A stretch of 64,000 nucleotides of DNA, from NCBI GenBank assembly GCA_016722465.1, contig JADKJC010000001.1, positions 930,001 through 994,000 of the forward strand. Reading direction: 5' to 3'. Made by a program: the position numbers and the translations under genes. Within the stretch, counting starts at the first letter, position 1; the number at the start of each line of letters is the position of its first letter. Below, piece by piece: positions 55,561 through 64,000 of the stretch. The notes under the pieces were generated by a model. That model did no database searches and was not told the origin of the DNA. It worked only from the letters and a program-made list of their open reading frames with translations. The stretch is from Chitinophagaceae bacterium. GTDB lineage: Bacteria; Bacteroidota; Bacteroidia; Chitinophagales; Chitinophagaceae.

Positions 55561-55606
55561 GAATAGTGAATGAGGGGCCATATTTACAATTGCCTGTTCA
55601 CTATTC
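55561..55606. repeat. Inverted repeat between the two ATPase genes
   Basis: GAATAGTGAA (55561-55570) and TTCACTATTC (55597-55606) are perfect inverted arms around 26 bases. There is no T tract, so it may modulate mRNA stability in the operon. Confidence 0.45.
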
Positions 55607-55618
55607 ACAACAAAAAAA

Positions 55619-56365
55619 ATGAACAACGATAAAATAATAACCGCTGATAAACTCACCAAACGTTTTGGCGACTTTGTAGCCGTGAATGAAATATCTTTTG
55701 ATGTACACAAAGGAGAAATTTTTGGTTTTCTTGGCGCCAATGGTGCCGGTAAAACCACTGCCATGCGGATGCTCTGCGGACTTTCGTTGCCCAGTTCCGG
55801 ACAGGCAACTGTGGCAGGTTTTGATGTATTTAAAGAAAATGAGAAGATAAAAAAAAGCATTGGCTACATGAGCCAGAAATTTTCTTTGTATGAAGATCTT
55901 ACTGTAAAAGAAAACATGCGCTTTTATGGAGGTATTTACGGCAAGAGCGATCAGTTCATAAAGGATAAAACAGCCTTTGTACTGGATCACCTGCATCTTG
56001 AAAATGAAGGCAACAAACTGGTAAGATCATTGCCCCTTGGATGGAAACAAAAACTGGCTTTCTCGGTGGCCATTTTTCATGAGCCTGTTCTTGTTTTTTT
56101 AGATGAGCCCACCGGCGGTGTTGACCCGGTAACAAGACGGGAATTCTGGAACATGATCTACCAGGCGGCAGAAAAGGGTATCACGATTTTTGTAACCACA
56201 CATTATATGGATGAAGCAGAATATTGCAACCGGGTAAGTATAATGGTAGATGGAAGCATAGAAGCATTGGATACACCAACACAGCTGAAAAGAAATTATG
56301 GTGCTGGTTCAATGGATGAAGTTTTTTTAAAGCTGGCCCGTAAAGCCACAAGAATGGAAAGTTAA
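55619..56365 (+). CDS. ABC transporter ATP-binding protein, second of two
   Basis: The 248-residue ATPase has Walker A GANGAGKTT (about 41-49), Walker B LVFLDEPTGGVDPVTRREFW (about 160) and the H-loop THYMDEAEYCNR. The signature is SLPLGWKQKLAFSVAI instead of LSGGQ, as in the C-half of YbhF, so this is a family feature and not damage. SMDEVFLKLAR is the usual ending. A four-helix-bundle gene follows directly. Confidence 0.9.
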   Translation: MNNDKIITADKLTKRFGDFVAVNEISFDVHKGEIFGFLGANGAGKTTAMRMLCGLSLPSSGQATVAGFDVFKENEKIKKSIGYMSQKFSLYEDLTVKENMRFYGGIYGKSDQFIKDKTAFVLDHLHLENEGNKLVRSLPLGWKQKLAFSVAIFHEPVLVFLDEPTGGVDPVTRREFWNMIYQAAEKGITIFVTTHYMDEAEYCNRVSIMVDGSIEALDTPTQLKRNYGAGSMDEVFLKLARKATRMES

Positions 56366-56383
56366 AAATTGAAAACTCATTAT

Positions 56384-56743
56384 ATGAAAGAGAATATTAC
56401 TTCCACAAAAGCAGTAGCTTTTGCAATTAAAATTATCCATCTCTATAAAGAATTGGTAAATGAGCAAAAAGAGTATGTACTATCAAAACAATTAATTAGA
56501 AGCGGCACTGCCATTGGAGCTTTGATAAGAGAAGCCGAACAAGCCGAATCCAAAACTGAATTTCTTCATAAAATGAATATAGCATTGAAAGAAGCCAATG
56601 AAAGTGGCTATTGGCTTTTCCTTTTGCATGAAGGAAAATGGCTCAACAATGAAACATTTAGTTCGTTCAACAACGATTGTGTTGAATTGGTAAAACTGCT
56701 GGCGAGTACCGTCAAAACAACTAAAGCAAACCTGGGCAGATGA
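56384..56743 (+). CDS. Four-helix-bundle protein (23S rRNA intervening-sequence family)
   Basis: The ATG at 56384 gives 119 residues. The pattern FAIKIIHLYKELV, SKQLIRSGTAIGALIREAEQAESKTEFLHKMNIALKEANESGYWL is the family signature; the family is named after proteins encoded in intervening sequences of 23S rRNA genes and is widespread in Bacteroidota. It is AT-richer than its neighbours. It is placed between the second ATPase and a permease lacking its first helix, and its TGA overlaps the permease ATG (ATGA). It may have entered the operon and displaced permease sequence. Function unknown. Confidence 0.88.
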   Translation: MKENITSTKAVAFAIKIIHLYKELVNEQKEYVLSKQLIRSGTAIGALIREAEQAESKTEFLHKMNIALKEANESGYWLFLLHEGKWLNNETFSSFNNDCVELVKLLASTVKTTKANLGR

Positions 56744-57678
56744 AAAAGCGCTTTCCATTCATCAGCCAGCTGGATGCCAGCCGCTATTTTGAAGTGTACC
56801 GAAATCTTCACTCCTACAACGAAATTGAAACAGCATTTCGAAAGGGTACTATAAAAATGGCAGTAGTGCTGCCTAATCATTTTGCAGAAGACCTGCAGCA
56901 TTTTAATAAAGTGCAGGTGCAGCTGATCGCTGATGCTTCCGATCCAAATTTTGCCAACACGGTTTCCAACTATGCAACTTCCATCATCATGGATTATAAA
57001 AACCGCATTACGGATGAAAAGAAATTGCCTTATACCATCAGCACCGACATAAGAATGCTGTACAATCCACAAATGAAAGGCGCTTATAATTTTGTGCCGG
57101 GTGTAATGGCAATGGTACTGCTACTGGTTTGCACCATGATGACGGCCATCACCATTGTGAGGGAAAAAGAGATCGGTACCATGGAAGTAATACTGGTATC
57201 ACCCATGAAACCACAACTGGTGGTATTTGCAAAAGCAGTTCCGTATCTTTTATTATCAGTTATCAATATTGCAAGTATTTTATTATTGAGCGTATTTGTA
57301 CTGGAAGTGCCCATCAATGGAAATATCTTTCTTTTAGTGTTTGAAAGTATTTTGTTTACGTTGGTTTCATTATCGCTTGGCCTGCTGATCTCTGCCGGAG
57401 TTGATTCACAACAAACAGCGATGTTCATTTCATTGATCGCACTCTTCCTTCCCACCATCATGTTAAGCGGTTTTATGTTTCCCATCGAAAATATGCCATT
57501 GCCATTGAGGACTATATCGAATATTGTTCCGGCAAAATGGTACTACATCATCGTAAGATCGGTGATGATAAAGGGAGTAGGATTGAAAGATGTATGGAAA
57601 GAAACACTGATACTTGCAGGCATGATGACTTTCTTTTTAACAGTGGCGGTAAAACGATTTAAAATACGCCTGGCATGA
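56740..57678 (+). CDS. ABC-2 type permease lacking its N-terminal membrane helix
   Basis: The 312-residue reading begins near QLDASRYFEVYRNLHSYNEIETAF, which matches the periplasmic domain of the sister permease downstream from about its residue 65. The first helix (KEFxxIFRD ... MPxxQLIxL) is absent. The five remaining helices (about 115-312) include TMMTAITIVREKEIGTMEVILVSPMKP and SGFMFPIENMPLPLRTISNIVPAKWYY, as in YbhS/YhhJ-type subunits. The upstream frame is open only to 56725 and codes nothing permease-like. Either the protein works without its anchor helix or the pump is broken. Confidence 0.8.
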   Translation: MKKRFPFISQLDASRYFEVYRNLHSYNEIETAFRKGTIKMAVVLPNHFAEDLQHFNKVQVQLIADASDPNFANTVSNYATSIIMDYKNRITDEKKLPYTISTDIRMLYNPQMKGAYNFVPGVMAMVLLLVCTMMTAITIVREKEIGTMEVILVSPMKPQLVVFAKAVPYLLLSVINIASILLLSVFVLEVPINGNIFLLVFESILFTLVSLSLGLLISAGVDSQQTAMFISLIALFLPTIMLSGFMFPIENMPLPLRTISNIVPAKWYYIIVRSVMIKGVGLKDVWKETLILAGMMTFFLTVAVKRFKIRLA

Positions 57679-58793
57679 GAACATTAAAATTTTTACTGCA
57701 AAAAGAATTCCGGCAGATATTCCGGGATCCTTCCATTATCCGGCTCATCTTCATTATGCCGGTAATACAGTTAATTATATTACCATGGGCGGCGGATTAT
57801 GAAATGAAAAATATCCAGCTGAGTGTGGTGGATCATGACCATTCTGATTATTCCAGGAAACTGGTTTCAAAAATTACCTCTTCAGGATATTTTATACTGA
57901 ATGATTATGCTGCTTCCTTCAATCAATCCTTTGCGGAAATTGAAAAAGATCACTCAGATATTATTTTAGAAATCCCTGCTTCCTTTGAAAAAGACCTGGT
58001 GAAAGAAAGCGAAGCCAAATTATTTATTGCAGGCAATGCCATCAATGGCGTAAAAGCAAACCTTGGCAGTGTTTACCTCCGTACCATCATACAGGATTTT
58101 AACCAGTCGGTACGATTGGAGTGGATACAAATCCCAAGGTTCAGCCCGGAAACACAGATAGAAGTATCCACTTCCAACTGGTACAATCCCCTGATGAATT
58201 ACAAATATTTTATGGTACCCGGCATACTGGTGATTTTGCTTACGATGGTAGGATCAAATTTAACTGCCATGAATATTGTTAAAGAAAAAGAAATCGGCAC
58301 TATTGAACAGATCAATGTAACGCCTATCAAAAAATATCACTTCATCTTAGGCAAACTCATTCCTTTCTGGATACTGGGGCTGGTGGTGCTCACACTCGGT
58401 TTTATCATTGCAAGGGTAGTATACGGCATCGTGCCCCTCGGAAGTTTTATTACCATCTATGTTTTTGCGGCTGTTTATTTGCTGGCAGTATTGGGCCTTG
58501 GTTTGCTTGTTTCCACTTATGCAACCACACAACAGCAGGCCATGCTCATTTCGTTTTTCATCATGATGATCTGTATATTACTTGGCGGCCTCTATACTTC
58601 AATTGACAGTATGCCGGTATGGGCACAATGGATCACTAAGTTTAACCCTGTTTCTTATTTTATTGATGTAATGCGGATGGTGGTATTGAAAGGAAGTACA
58701 CTGGCGGATATCAAATACCAGTTGCTCGTCATGAGTGGTTTTGCAATTGTATTAAATGGATGGGCAGTATTCAGCTACAGGAAAAGATCATGA
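57675..58793 (+). CDS. ABC-2 type permease, complete
   Basis: The 372-residue protein has the full layout: cytoplasmic LLQKEFRQIFRDPSIIRLIF, first helix (about 20-38), a periplasmic domain of about 130 residues and five C-terminal helices with the conserved TAMNIVKEKEIGTIEQINVTPIKKYHFILGKLIPF motif and GGLYTSIDSMPVWAQWITKFNPVSYFIDVMR. It corresponds to YbhR. It overlaps the preceding permease by four bases. It ends immediately before the stop codon of the convergent PQQ-propeller gene. Confidence 0.92.
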   Translation: MRTLKFLLQKEFRQIFRDPSIIRLIFIMPVIQLIILPWAADYEMKNIQLSVVDHDHSDYSRKLVSKITSSGYFILNDYAASFNQSFAEIEKDHSDIILEIPASFEKDLVKESEAKLFIAGNAINGVKANLGSVYLRTIIQDFNQSVRLEWIQIPRFSPETQIEVSTSNWYNPLMNYKYFMVPGILVILLTMVGSNLTAMNIVKEKEIGTIEQINVTPIKKYHFILGKLIPFWILGLVVLTLGFIIARVVYGIVPLGSFITIYVFAAVYLLAVLGLGLLVSTYATTQQQAMLISFFIMMICILLGGLYTSIDSMPVWAQWITKFNPVSYFIDVMRMVVLKGSTLADIKYQLLVMSGFAIVLNGWAVFSYRKRS

Positions 58794-60014
58794 TTATTTA
58801 CCTGCCTTTAAACAATACAATGCACCATCGGTACTGGTAAAGAAAATATACTCCTGTTGAATTAATGGAGTAGAAAAAATACCACCCAGCTCCACCTGTG
58901 CATCCAGGAACTGTTCATTGGTAGTAATGATGGAATAAATATCATCCCTGTAGGTATCATCTTCCTTAAAATATTTCAGGTGATTTTTTGTATAAGAGTC
59001 AGTTTTAAATATCCATTTATCTTCCCCTGTCTTCATATCAATACCATGCAGTTTCCCCATAGTAGTGCCAATATACAACATGTTATTGCTGAATGCCGGT
59101 TTACCAAAAACAAGCAGTTCCATTGTACGTTTCCATCTTTCAGCCAACGTTTTACTGTCGATGGCAGCCAGCATTCTTTCATCAGCACCAGCCATATACA
59201 GGGTAGAATCCTTACAGGTATTGGATAGCACCCATCCTCTGGTAAAAACCTTATTCCAGTGTGCAAATCCCTTTTCTTTATCAATGGCATACACATTATA
59301 GTCCCTTGCACCTACTACCACTGTATTGTTCATCAGTGTTGGGTTGCCCTGCACTTCTCCTGTTGGAAAATAAACATGGCCCACCGTTTTAAATTTCCAC
59401 CATTGCTTGCCGGTATTGATATTTGCAGCATATACATTGCCATCAAATGATCCGAAGTAAACCCTTTTTTCATCCACTACAGGTGCAGTATGTACAGGCC
59501 CGCCTGTTTTGAATTTCCATTTCAAATTCCCGGTTGTGGCACTCACCGCATATAAATATCCATCTCCCATTCCTGCATAGAGCATCCCCTTTGATAATAC
59601 CGGTGATGACTGGTGATAATCTGCAAAATCATATTTTTTTTCAATGCCTGCAAAAGTCCATATCATTTTTCCTTTTGTATCCAGGCAGTATAATTTACCA
59701 TCAGCACTGATAAAATAAATATGCTCGTCATTCAGCAAAGCGGTTGACCTGATCGCTCCGTTTGTTTTAAACCGCCATACTTCTTTCCCTGAAATACGAT
59801 TCACTGCATAAAAAATACTGTCCAGCCCACCAAAATAAATATGATCAGCATCACCCACGGGTGAGGCATATAGAGCAGCACTTGTTGAAAATTTCCATTG
59901 TAATACCGGAAGTGCAGTGATATCCGGGTTGCCCTGCGGCGATTGGCCAAAACAACAGGCATTAAATACTAATAAAATAATGGCGATTAAAAATTTGTTG
60001 ATTGATACCGGCAT
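58794..60014 (-). CDS. PQQ-like beta-propeller repeat protein
   Basis: The 406-residue protein has a signal peptide; the C-region reads VFNACCFGQ, so a lipobox-type cleavage is possible but not typical. It consists of repeated blades with the tryptophan-docking motif, for example YFGGLDSIFYAVNRISGKEVWRFKT, YFISADGKLYCLDTKGKMIWTF, YAVSATTGNLKWKFKTGGPV, YAANINTGKQWWKFKT and LHGIDMKTGEDKWIFKT. This resembles BamB and PQQ-dehydrogenase propellers. No dehydrogenase catalytic residues are obvious, so a binding role is likely. It abuts the permease gene tail to tail with no gap. Confidence 0.88.
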   Translation of the reverse strand: MPVSINKFLIAIILLVFNACCFGQSPQGNPDITALPVLQWKFSTSAALYASPVGDADHIYFGGLDSIFYAVNRISGKEVWRFKTNGAIRSTALLNDEHIYFISADGKLYCLDTKGKMIWTFAGIEKKYDFADYHQSSPVLSKGMLYAGMGDGYLYAVSATTGNLKWKFKTGGPVHTAPVVDEKRVYFGSFDGNVYAANINTGKQWWKFKTVGHVYFPTGEVQGNPTLMNNTVVVGARDYNVYAIDKEKGFAHWNKVFTRGWVLSNTCKDSTLYMAGADERMLAAIDSKTLAERWKRTMELLVFGKPAFSNNMLYIGTTMGKLHGIDMKTGEDKWIFKTDSYTKNHLKYFKEDDTYRDDIYSIITTNEQFLDAQVELGGIFSTPLIQQEYIFFTSTDGALYCLKAGK

Positions 60015-60173
60015 GGCTGATTGAAGTTGGCTACAGGATACAAAGTTGGTATTTCTTTTACAACTTACCGTTTAAAGATCGCAGTATATAACCCAACCCT
60101 GTAAAAAAGCAGACAAGACCCCGAAATCCCCTGCCCATTTTTTTGCAAAGAGAAATTATTATACACAACTCAT
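60015..60173. other. Gap between the hybrid kinase and the PQQ-propeller gene
   Basis: This 159-bp stretch shows no strong hairpin or promoter. Confidence 0.3.
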
Positions 60174-63100
60174 TTAAACCAGCGGCGATAATTTTTCTTT
60201 ACCCGGAAGATCGTTTTGTAATGACAGTACAATTATCTGCAGTGTATCATTCAGTTCATCGATCAACCGGTCAAGTTCATCACAGGATTCCCCTTTAATG
60301 GCCAGTGCTTCTATTCTTAGTATTCCCTCCTTTAAAGAATGAATACCCATATTGTCAATGGAAGGTTTGATGCTGTGAGCCAATGCTTTGATTTTAGCAA
60401 AATCATTTTTTTGCCGGGCAACGACCATTTCTTCCATGGTTACGGTTGCCAGTTCAATAAACAATGCAATCAGTTTTTTCAGGAAAGATTCGTTTGTTTT
60501 ACTGATCTCATGCATTTTTGATAAATCATATAAAGAGCCGGCCACAGCAACTGTATGCTCTGCAACAATGATCTTTACTTCTTTACCCAACCATTTTGCT
60601 ATCATGGCAACCAATGCTTCCTCTGCAAATGGCTTGGAAATAAAATCATCCATGCCTGCAGCAAAACATTTATCACTTTCTCCTTTAATGGCATTGGCAG
60701 TTAATGCAATGATAGGAATTGCAGCATTCACTTCCTTCCTGATGATCCTTGTTGCCTCCAGTCCATCCATTTCCGGCATTTGCATATCCATCAATACCAG
60801 GTCAAAATTCAACGTCTTCATCGCCTGCACCGCCTCAATACCATTTACCGCTTCCGTTATCTTAGCTCCATAATGTGCCAGTGTTGCTATTGCCACCAGC
60901 CGGTTCATTTCATTATCTTCTACCAGCAGAATTTGCTTGTCTTTTAAAATGGACTCGTCAGCAATCCTGGTTTCTTTGGCAGGCAGGTCATTTTCATTCC
61001 CTATGACAAAGGGAATGATCAGGGTAATGGTTGACCCTACATTTTTTTCACTCTGCACATGTATATGACCACCCATCAATTCCGACAACTGCTTGGTGAT
61101 CGTCATACCCAACCCGGTTCCACCAAACTTCCTGCTCACCGATTTGTCTTCCTGGGTAAAACTCTGAAAGAGGTTATTCATAAACTCCTTGTCCATCCCA
61201 ATGCCATTATCTGCCACTGAAATTTGCACCGACTGGCAGTTTCTATGTTGCTCTTTCAATATACAATCAATACTCACAATACCTTTTTCGGAAAACTTAA
61301 CAGCATTGCTTACCAGGTTAAACAATATCTGTTTCAGCCGGAAGGGATCTCCCTTTAAAATGCCGGCAATATTTTCATCTGTTGAACAGTTTACCAATAT
61401 CCCTTTCTCCGATGCCCGGTGTTGCATCACATCCACAATACTTTTAACCACTTCTTTAATGCTGAAACCAATATTTTCCAATTCCAGTTTGCCTGCCTCT
61501 ATTTTCGAAATATCCAGGATATCATTGATGATCACCATCAGGTGTTCGCCTGCATTGTTGATGGTATTGAGATAAAGTTGCTGCGTTTCATCCAGTATTG
61601 TTTTTTGTAATTGCCGGCTCATTCCAAGAATGGCATTCATCGGCGTTCTTATCTCATGGCTCATATTGGCAAGAAATGTTTGCTTGGCACTTGCAGACAA
61701 TTCCGCATGTTCTCTTGCCTCCAGTAATTCATACTCCAGTATTTTTTGTGCTGTAATATCCAAATGAATACCAATAGAACCCAACAGTTCGCCTTCATCA
61801 TTGTACCTCGGCGCTCCGCTGATGAGCCACCATTTAGATTCTCCGCTTTTATTTTTTACAGCAATTTCATAAGCATCCGAAACTCCTTTTTTCCGGCTCT
61901 CGTTCCTCATTTCCATCATTTCTGTATGGCCTTCTCTTATAAACAGGTCACTTGCTTTTTTGCCAATCAGGTCATCCATATCATATCCGCTCATTTCACA
62001 AAAACTATGATTGGAGGAACGGATGATCTCATGGTTATCCACTTCCAGCAAACCAAGGTTCATATTGGCAATGATGTTCCGGTATTTTTCCTCGTTTACT
62101 TTTAATGCCTGGTCCGCATTTTTTCTTTCGGTAATGTTCAGCATAAAGCCGGTGAATACCGCAGACCCTTCAGGTGTACGATAAGAAAAAGAGGAAGTAA
62201 CCGAGTACCAGATGATTCCATTGCCTGGTATTAACAGCCTTGCTTCGGCATGAAATGATTCCAGCGTAGTTCGGGAATGCTTTCTTTTAATTTCTATCTC
62301 CTTAATATCATCAGGATGTATATATTTTTGAAACTGGTAAAATTCATCTTCGCCGATGCCGAATATTTTTGCCATTGCCGGGCTCACATAGCGCAGCCCT
62401 TCAGTGCCATCTTTGCGGAATTCAAATTCATAAATTACACCCGGTATGTTTTCTGACAATGATTTAAACTGCTTTACCCTTTGTGACAATTCAAATTCAA
62501 GTTCTTTTTGCCGGGTAATGTCAATATGAGTTCCGATGATTTTAACCGGTTTGCCTTCATCATTTTTTTCGGTGACCACACCACGGTCCAATATCCAGTG
62601 AACTGTGCCATCCTTATGAAATACCCTGTATTCACAGTTATGATAGTAAATTAATCCGGCTTTATAATTCGCATCATTTTCTTCCAGAATTTTCCTGTCT
62701 TCTTCATGTGTCATCGTCCACCATAAATTTACCTCGTCGGTAAATTCATCAACACTATAACCGAGTATATTATTAAGGGCATTGGAAAAAAAGGTTTTAC
62801 CTGTTTTGAAATTATGCTCCCAGTAATTGTCGCCTACATTAGAGAGCGCAATTTTAAACCTTTCTTCATATTCCTTTAGTTTCTTTTGAGCTGCTTTTTC
62901 CCCGGAGATATCGTCCACCATTGCAAAATACTGTATCACTTTTCCCTTTTCATCTGTAACCGCCTGTCCCCGGGAGCGGCCCCAAAACCAGGTGCCGTCT
63001 TTACGGTAATGGATCAGTTCGCTGTTGAATGATCTGCCCTGTTCAAAATCATTTATCATTTGCCTTAAAACACCCCTGTCGCTTAAAGGGCCCTTGCACA

Positions 63101-63986
63101 GGTCAAAAGGTGTTTTGCCGATTATTTCTTCTTTTGTATATTTTGTAAGATTAACAAAGCCCTGGTTGGTCCAGGAAATTTTTCCCTCCACACCGGTGAA
63201 CAGTACCCCATTTTCGTTGGCACTTGCCACTACCGATATCCGCTTATATTCTTCTTCAGTTTTTTTCCTTTCTGTAATATCTGTATTGGTGCCTATAACC
63301 CGTTCACCTGCTCCTGCAGTACTTTTAAATACTCTCCCCCTGTCCAGTACCCATATATAATGGCCATCTTTATGCTGTAGCCTGTATTCCCGCTGGTGAG
63401 AGGTGATTTTTTTCCGGATATAATCCTTGCCGGTCTGAACCACTCCTGGCCGGTCCTCGGGATGAACCCTGCTGATCAATTCCCTTTTATTGTTCCCAAA
63501 TTCATCCTCTTCATAACCCAGCATTTTTTTAAATTGCCTGGAAAAGAATACTTCTTTTGTTGCCGCATCATATTCCCACACCCCATCGCCGGTACCTTCC
63601 AATGCAAAATGCCAGAGCTCCTGGCTTGTCTTCAACTTGTCTTCAGCACACTTTCTGTCATTCACCTGCTGGTCCAGGTATCTTGCTATCATCAACAGAT
63701 CATCCGAGTCTTTCGTTTTTTCTTCACCGGTAATGGTGCCAATCGTTTCCTTAAGTTTTTCAAGTGATTGCTTTTTAACAGCTATCTCCTGTTTAAGCTT
63801 GCTATTAATTTCCACATACTCTTCTTCGCTGATCTTAAATGCCCTTTCAGAAAGTTCTTTATCCTTATCGTATGCACAATAGGAATCATTAATAGCCAAC
63901 AGGAACTCCTGCAGTTCCGGGTATTGCTGTAATGATTGAGGCAAATATTTTTTTATCTGCTTTTGTATCAACTTATGCAAGTTCAT
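60174..63986 (-). CDS. Hybrid histidine kinase with several PAS domains, receiver and HPt
   Basis: The 1270-residue protein has no membrane segment or signal. After a coiled-coil start (about 60-120) come five or so PAS/PAC units (GDGVWEYDAATKEVFFSRQF; NGVLFTGVEGKISWTNQGF; YWEHNFKTGKTFFS; GVIYEFEFRKDGTEGLRYVSP; LGLLEVDNHEIIRSSNHSF), with PAC endings like YFAMVDDISGEKAA. HisKA has His777 in NMSHEIRTPMNAILG, followed by HATPase (GGTGLGMTITKQL). The receiver has Asp1067 in DLVLMDMQMPEMDGLEATR and the HPt domain His1204 in LAHSIKPS. It is a soluble phosphorelay sensor; no cognate regulator is adjacent. Confidence 0.93.
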   Translation of the reverse strand: MNLHKLIQKQIKKYLPQSLQQYPELQEFLLAINDSYCAYDKDKELSERAFKISEEEYVEINSKLKQEIAVKKQSLEKLKETIGTITGEEKTKDSDDLLMIARYLDQQVNDRKCAEDKLKTSQELWHFALEGTGDGVWEYDAATKEVFFSRQFKKMLGYEEDEFGNNKRELISRVHPEDRPGVVQTGKDYIRKKITSHQREYRLQHKDGHYIWVLDRGRVFKSTAGAGERVIGTNTDITERKKTEEEYKRISVVASANENGVLFTGVEGKISWTNQGFVNLTKYTKEEIIGKTPFDLCKGPLSDRGVLRQMINDFEQGRSFNSELIHYRKDGTWFWGRSRGQAVTDEKGKVIQYFAMVDDISGEKAAQKKLKEYEERFKIALSNVGDNYWEHNFKTGKTFFSNALNNILGYSVDEFTDEVNLWWTMTHEEDRKILEENDANYKAGLIYYHNCEYRVFHKDGTVHWILDRGVVTEKNDEGKPVKIIGTHIDITRQKELEFELSQRVKQFKSLSENIPGVIYEFEFRKDGTEGLRYVSPAMAKIFGIGEDEFYQFQKYIHPDDIKEIEIKRKHSRTTLESFHAEARLLIPGNGIIWYSVTSSFSYRTPEGSAVFTGFMLNITERKNADQALKVNEEKYRNIIANMNLGLLEVDNHEIIRSSNHSFCEMSGYDMDDLIGKKASDLFIREGHTEMMEMRNESRKKGVSDAYEIAVKNKSGESKWWLISGAPRYNDEGELLGSIGIHLDITAQKILEYELLEAREHAELSASAKQTFLANMSHEIRTPMNAILGMSRQLQKTILDETQQLYLNTINNAGEHLMVIINDILDISKIEAGKLELENIGFSIKEVVKSIVDVMQHRASEKGILVNCSTDENIAGILKGDPFRLKQILFNLVSNAVKFSEKGIVSIDCILKEQHRNCQSVQISVADNGIGMDKEFMNNLFQSFTQEDKSVSRKFGGTGLGMTITKQLSELMGGHIHVQSEKNVGSTITLIIPFVIGNENDLPAKETRIADESILKDKQILLVEDNEMNRLVAIATLAHYGAKITEAVNGIEAVQAMKTLNFDLVLMDMQMPEMDGLEATRIIRKEVNAAIPIIALTANAIKGESDKCFAAGMDDFISKPFAEEALVAMIAKWLGKEVKIIVAEHTVAVAGSLYDLSKMHEISKTNESFLKKLIALFIELATVTMEEMVVARQKNDFAKIKALAHSIKPSIDNMGIHSLKEGILRIEALAIKGESCDELDRLIDELNDTLQIIVLSLQNDLPGKEKLSPLV

Positions 63987-64000
63987 AAAAGGAAGTGATT

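Noticed and set aside
55619..56365. Loss of the LSGGQ signature in the second ABC ATPase as a defect
   Set aside because: LPLGW is the normal form in the second ATPase half of YbhF-type transporters.
7901..63986. CRISPR array, prophage, integrase or antiphage island
   Set aside because: No spaced direct repeats, integrase, phage or recognised defence genes were found. The HerA-like ATPase at 44.7 kb has no nuclease or other defence partner, and the PglZ domain at 15.9 kb belongs to PorX rather than to a BREX locus.

Overview
This 64 kb stretch looks like ordinary chromosome of a Bacteroidota bacterium, most likely a member of the Chitinophagaceae or a close relative. The evidence is a fused LpxC-FabZ protein, a PorX-type response regulator with a PglZ-like effector domain, secreted proteins of the type IX secretion style, many SusD/OMP-like lipoprotein signal peptides, A-rich start regions instead of Shine-Dalgarno sites, and promoters of the TTG/TAnnTTTG kind. 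No transposase, integrase, phage gene or CRISPR array is visible. Mobile DNA is limited to small non-coding elements and one four-helix-bundle gene.

Layout. 0.1-7.8 kb (minus strand): pabB, an extremely acidic disordered protein, purA, recQ and a copper P-type ATPase. A candidate small RNA lies on the opposite strand between recQ and purA. 7.9-9.5 kb (plus): tsaE and alanine dehydrogenase. 9.6-15.7 kb (minus): an orphan ABC ATPase, then lipid A genes lpxA, lpxC-fabZ and lpxD, an HD phosphohydrolase and a glyoxalase-fold protein. 15.9-21.2 kb (plus): porX, a small conserved protein, an MBL-fold hydrolase, a helix-hairpin-helix protein and an acyl-CoA dehydrogenase. 21.3-24.0 kb (minus): a TPR histidine kinase with its LuxR-type regulator. 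24.2-27.0 kb (plus): three lipoproteins, one a serine hydrolase. 27.2-29.7 kb (minus): a 51-residue protein and the RelA/SpoT enzyme. 29.8-44.5 kb (plus): an FG-GAP secreted protein, tRNA-Leu, trigger factor, two tandem clpP genes, an interposed block (lipoprotein, ECF sigma factor, anti-sigma-like membrane protein, leucine-rich secreted protein, kinase-like unknown) and then clpX. 44.7-50.0 kb: a HerA-like ATPase (minus) and an M16 peptidase pair (plus). 50.2-58.8 kb: an RprY-like regulator, a DinB protein and a TetR-controlled efflux operon (tetR, tolC-like, hlyD-like, two ABC ATPases, two permeases) resembling YbhGFSR. 58.8-64 kb (minus): a PQQ-propeller protein and a large hybrid histidine kinase.

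The most useful result for a reader is that five conserved genes (copper ATPase, MBL hydrolase, spoT, clpP1, anti-sigma protein) are split by six single-base length changes, most of them clearly in homopolymer runs. They should be read as single genes. Such a pattern is typical of uncorrected indels in the sequence rather than decay of five housekeeping genes. Separate biological points of interest are: a pair of identical-plan operators (TTAACCA-N2-TGGTTAA) that define the TetR regulon; a four-helix-bundle gene sitting where the first membrane helix of an ABC permease should be; a 213-bp MITE-like element with palindromic ends; a dispersed repeat family built on GCGTCGCACNCTTGTAC; a kinase-like protein of unknown function beside clpX; a 7-bp tandem repeat inside the copper ATPase gene; and a candidate sRNA with a strong terminator.

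All function calls are from reading the translated sequence by eye. No database search or alignment was run.
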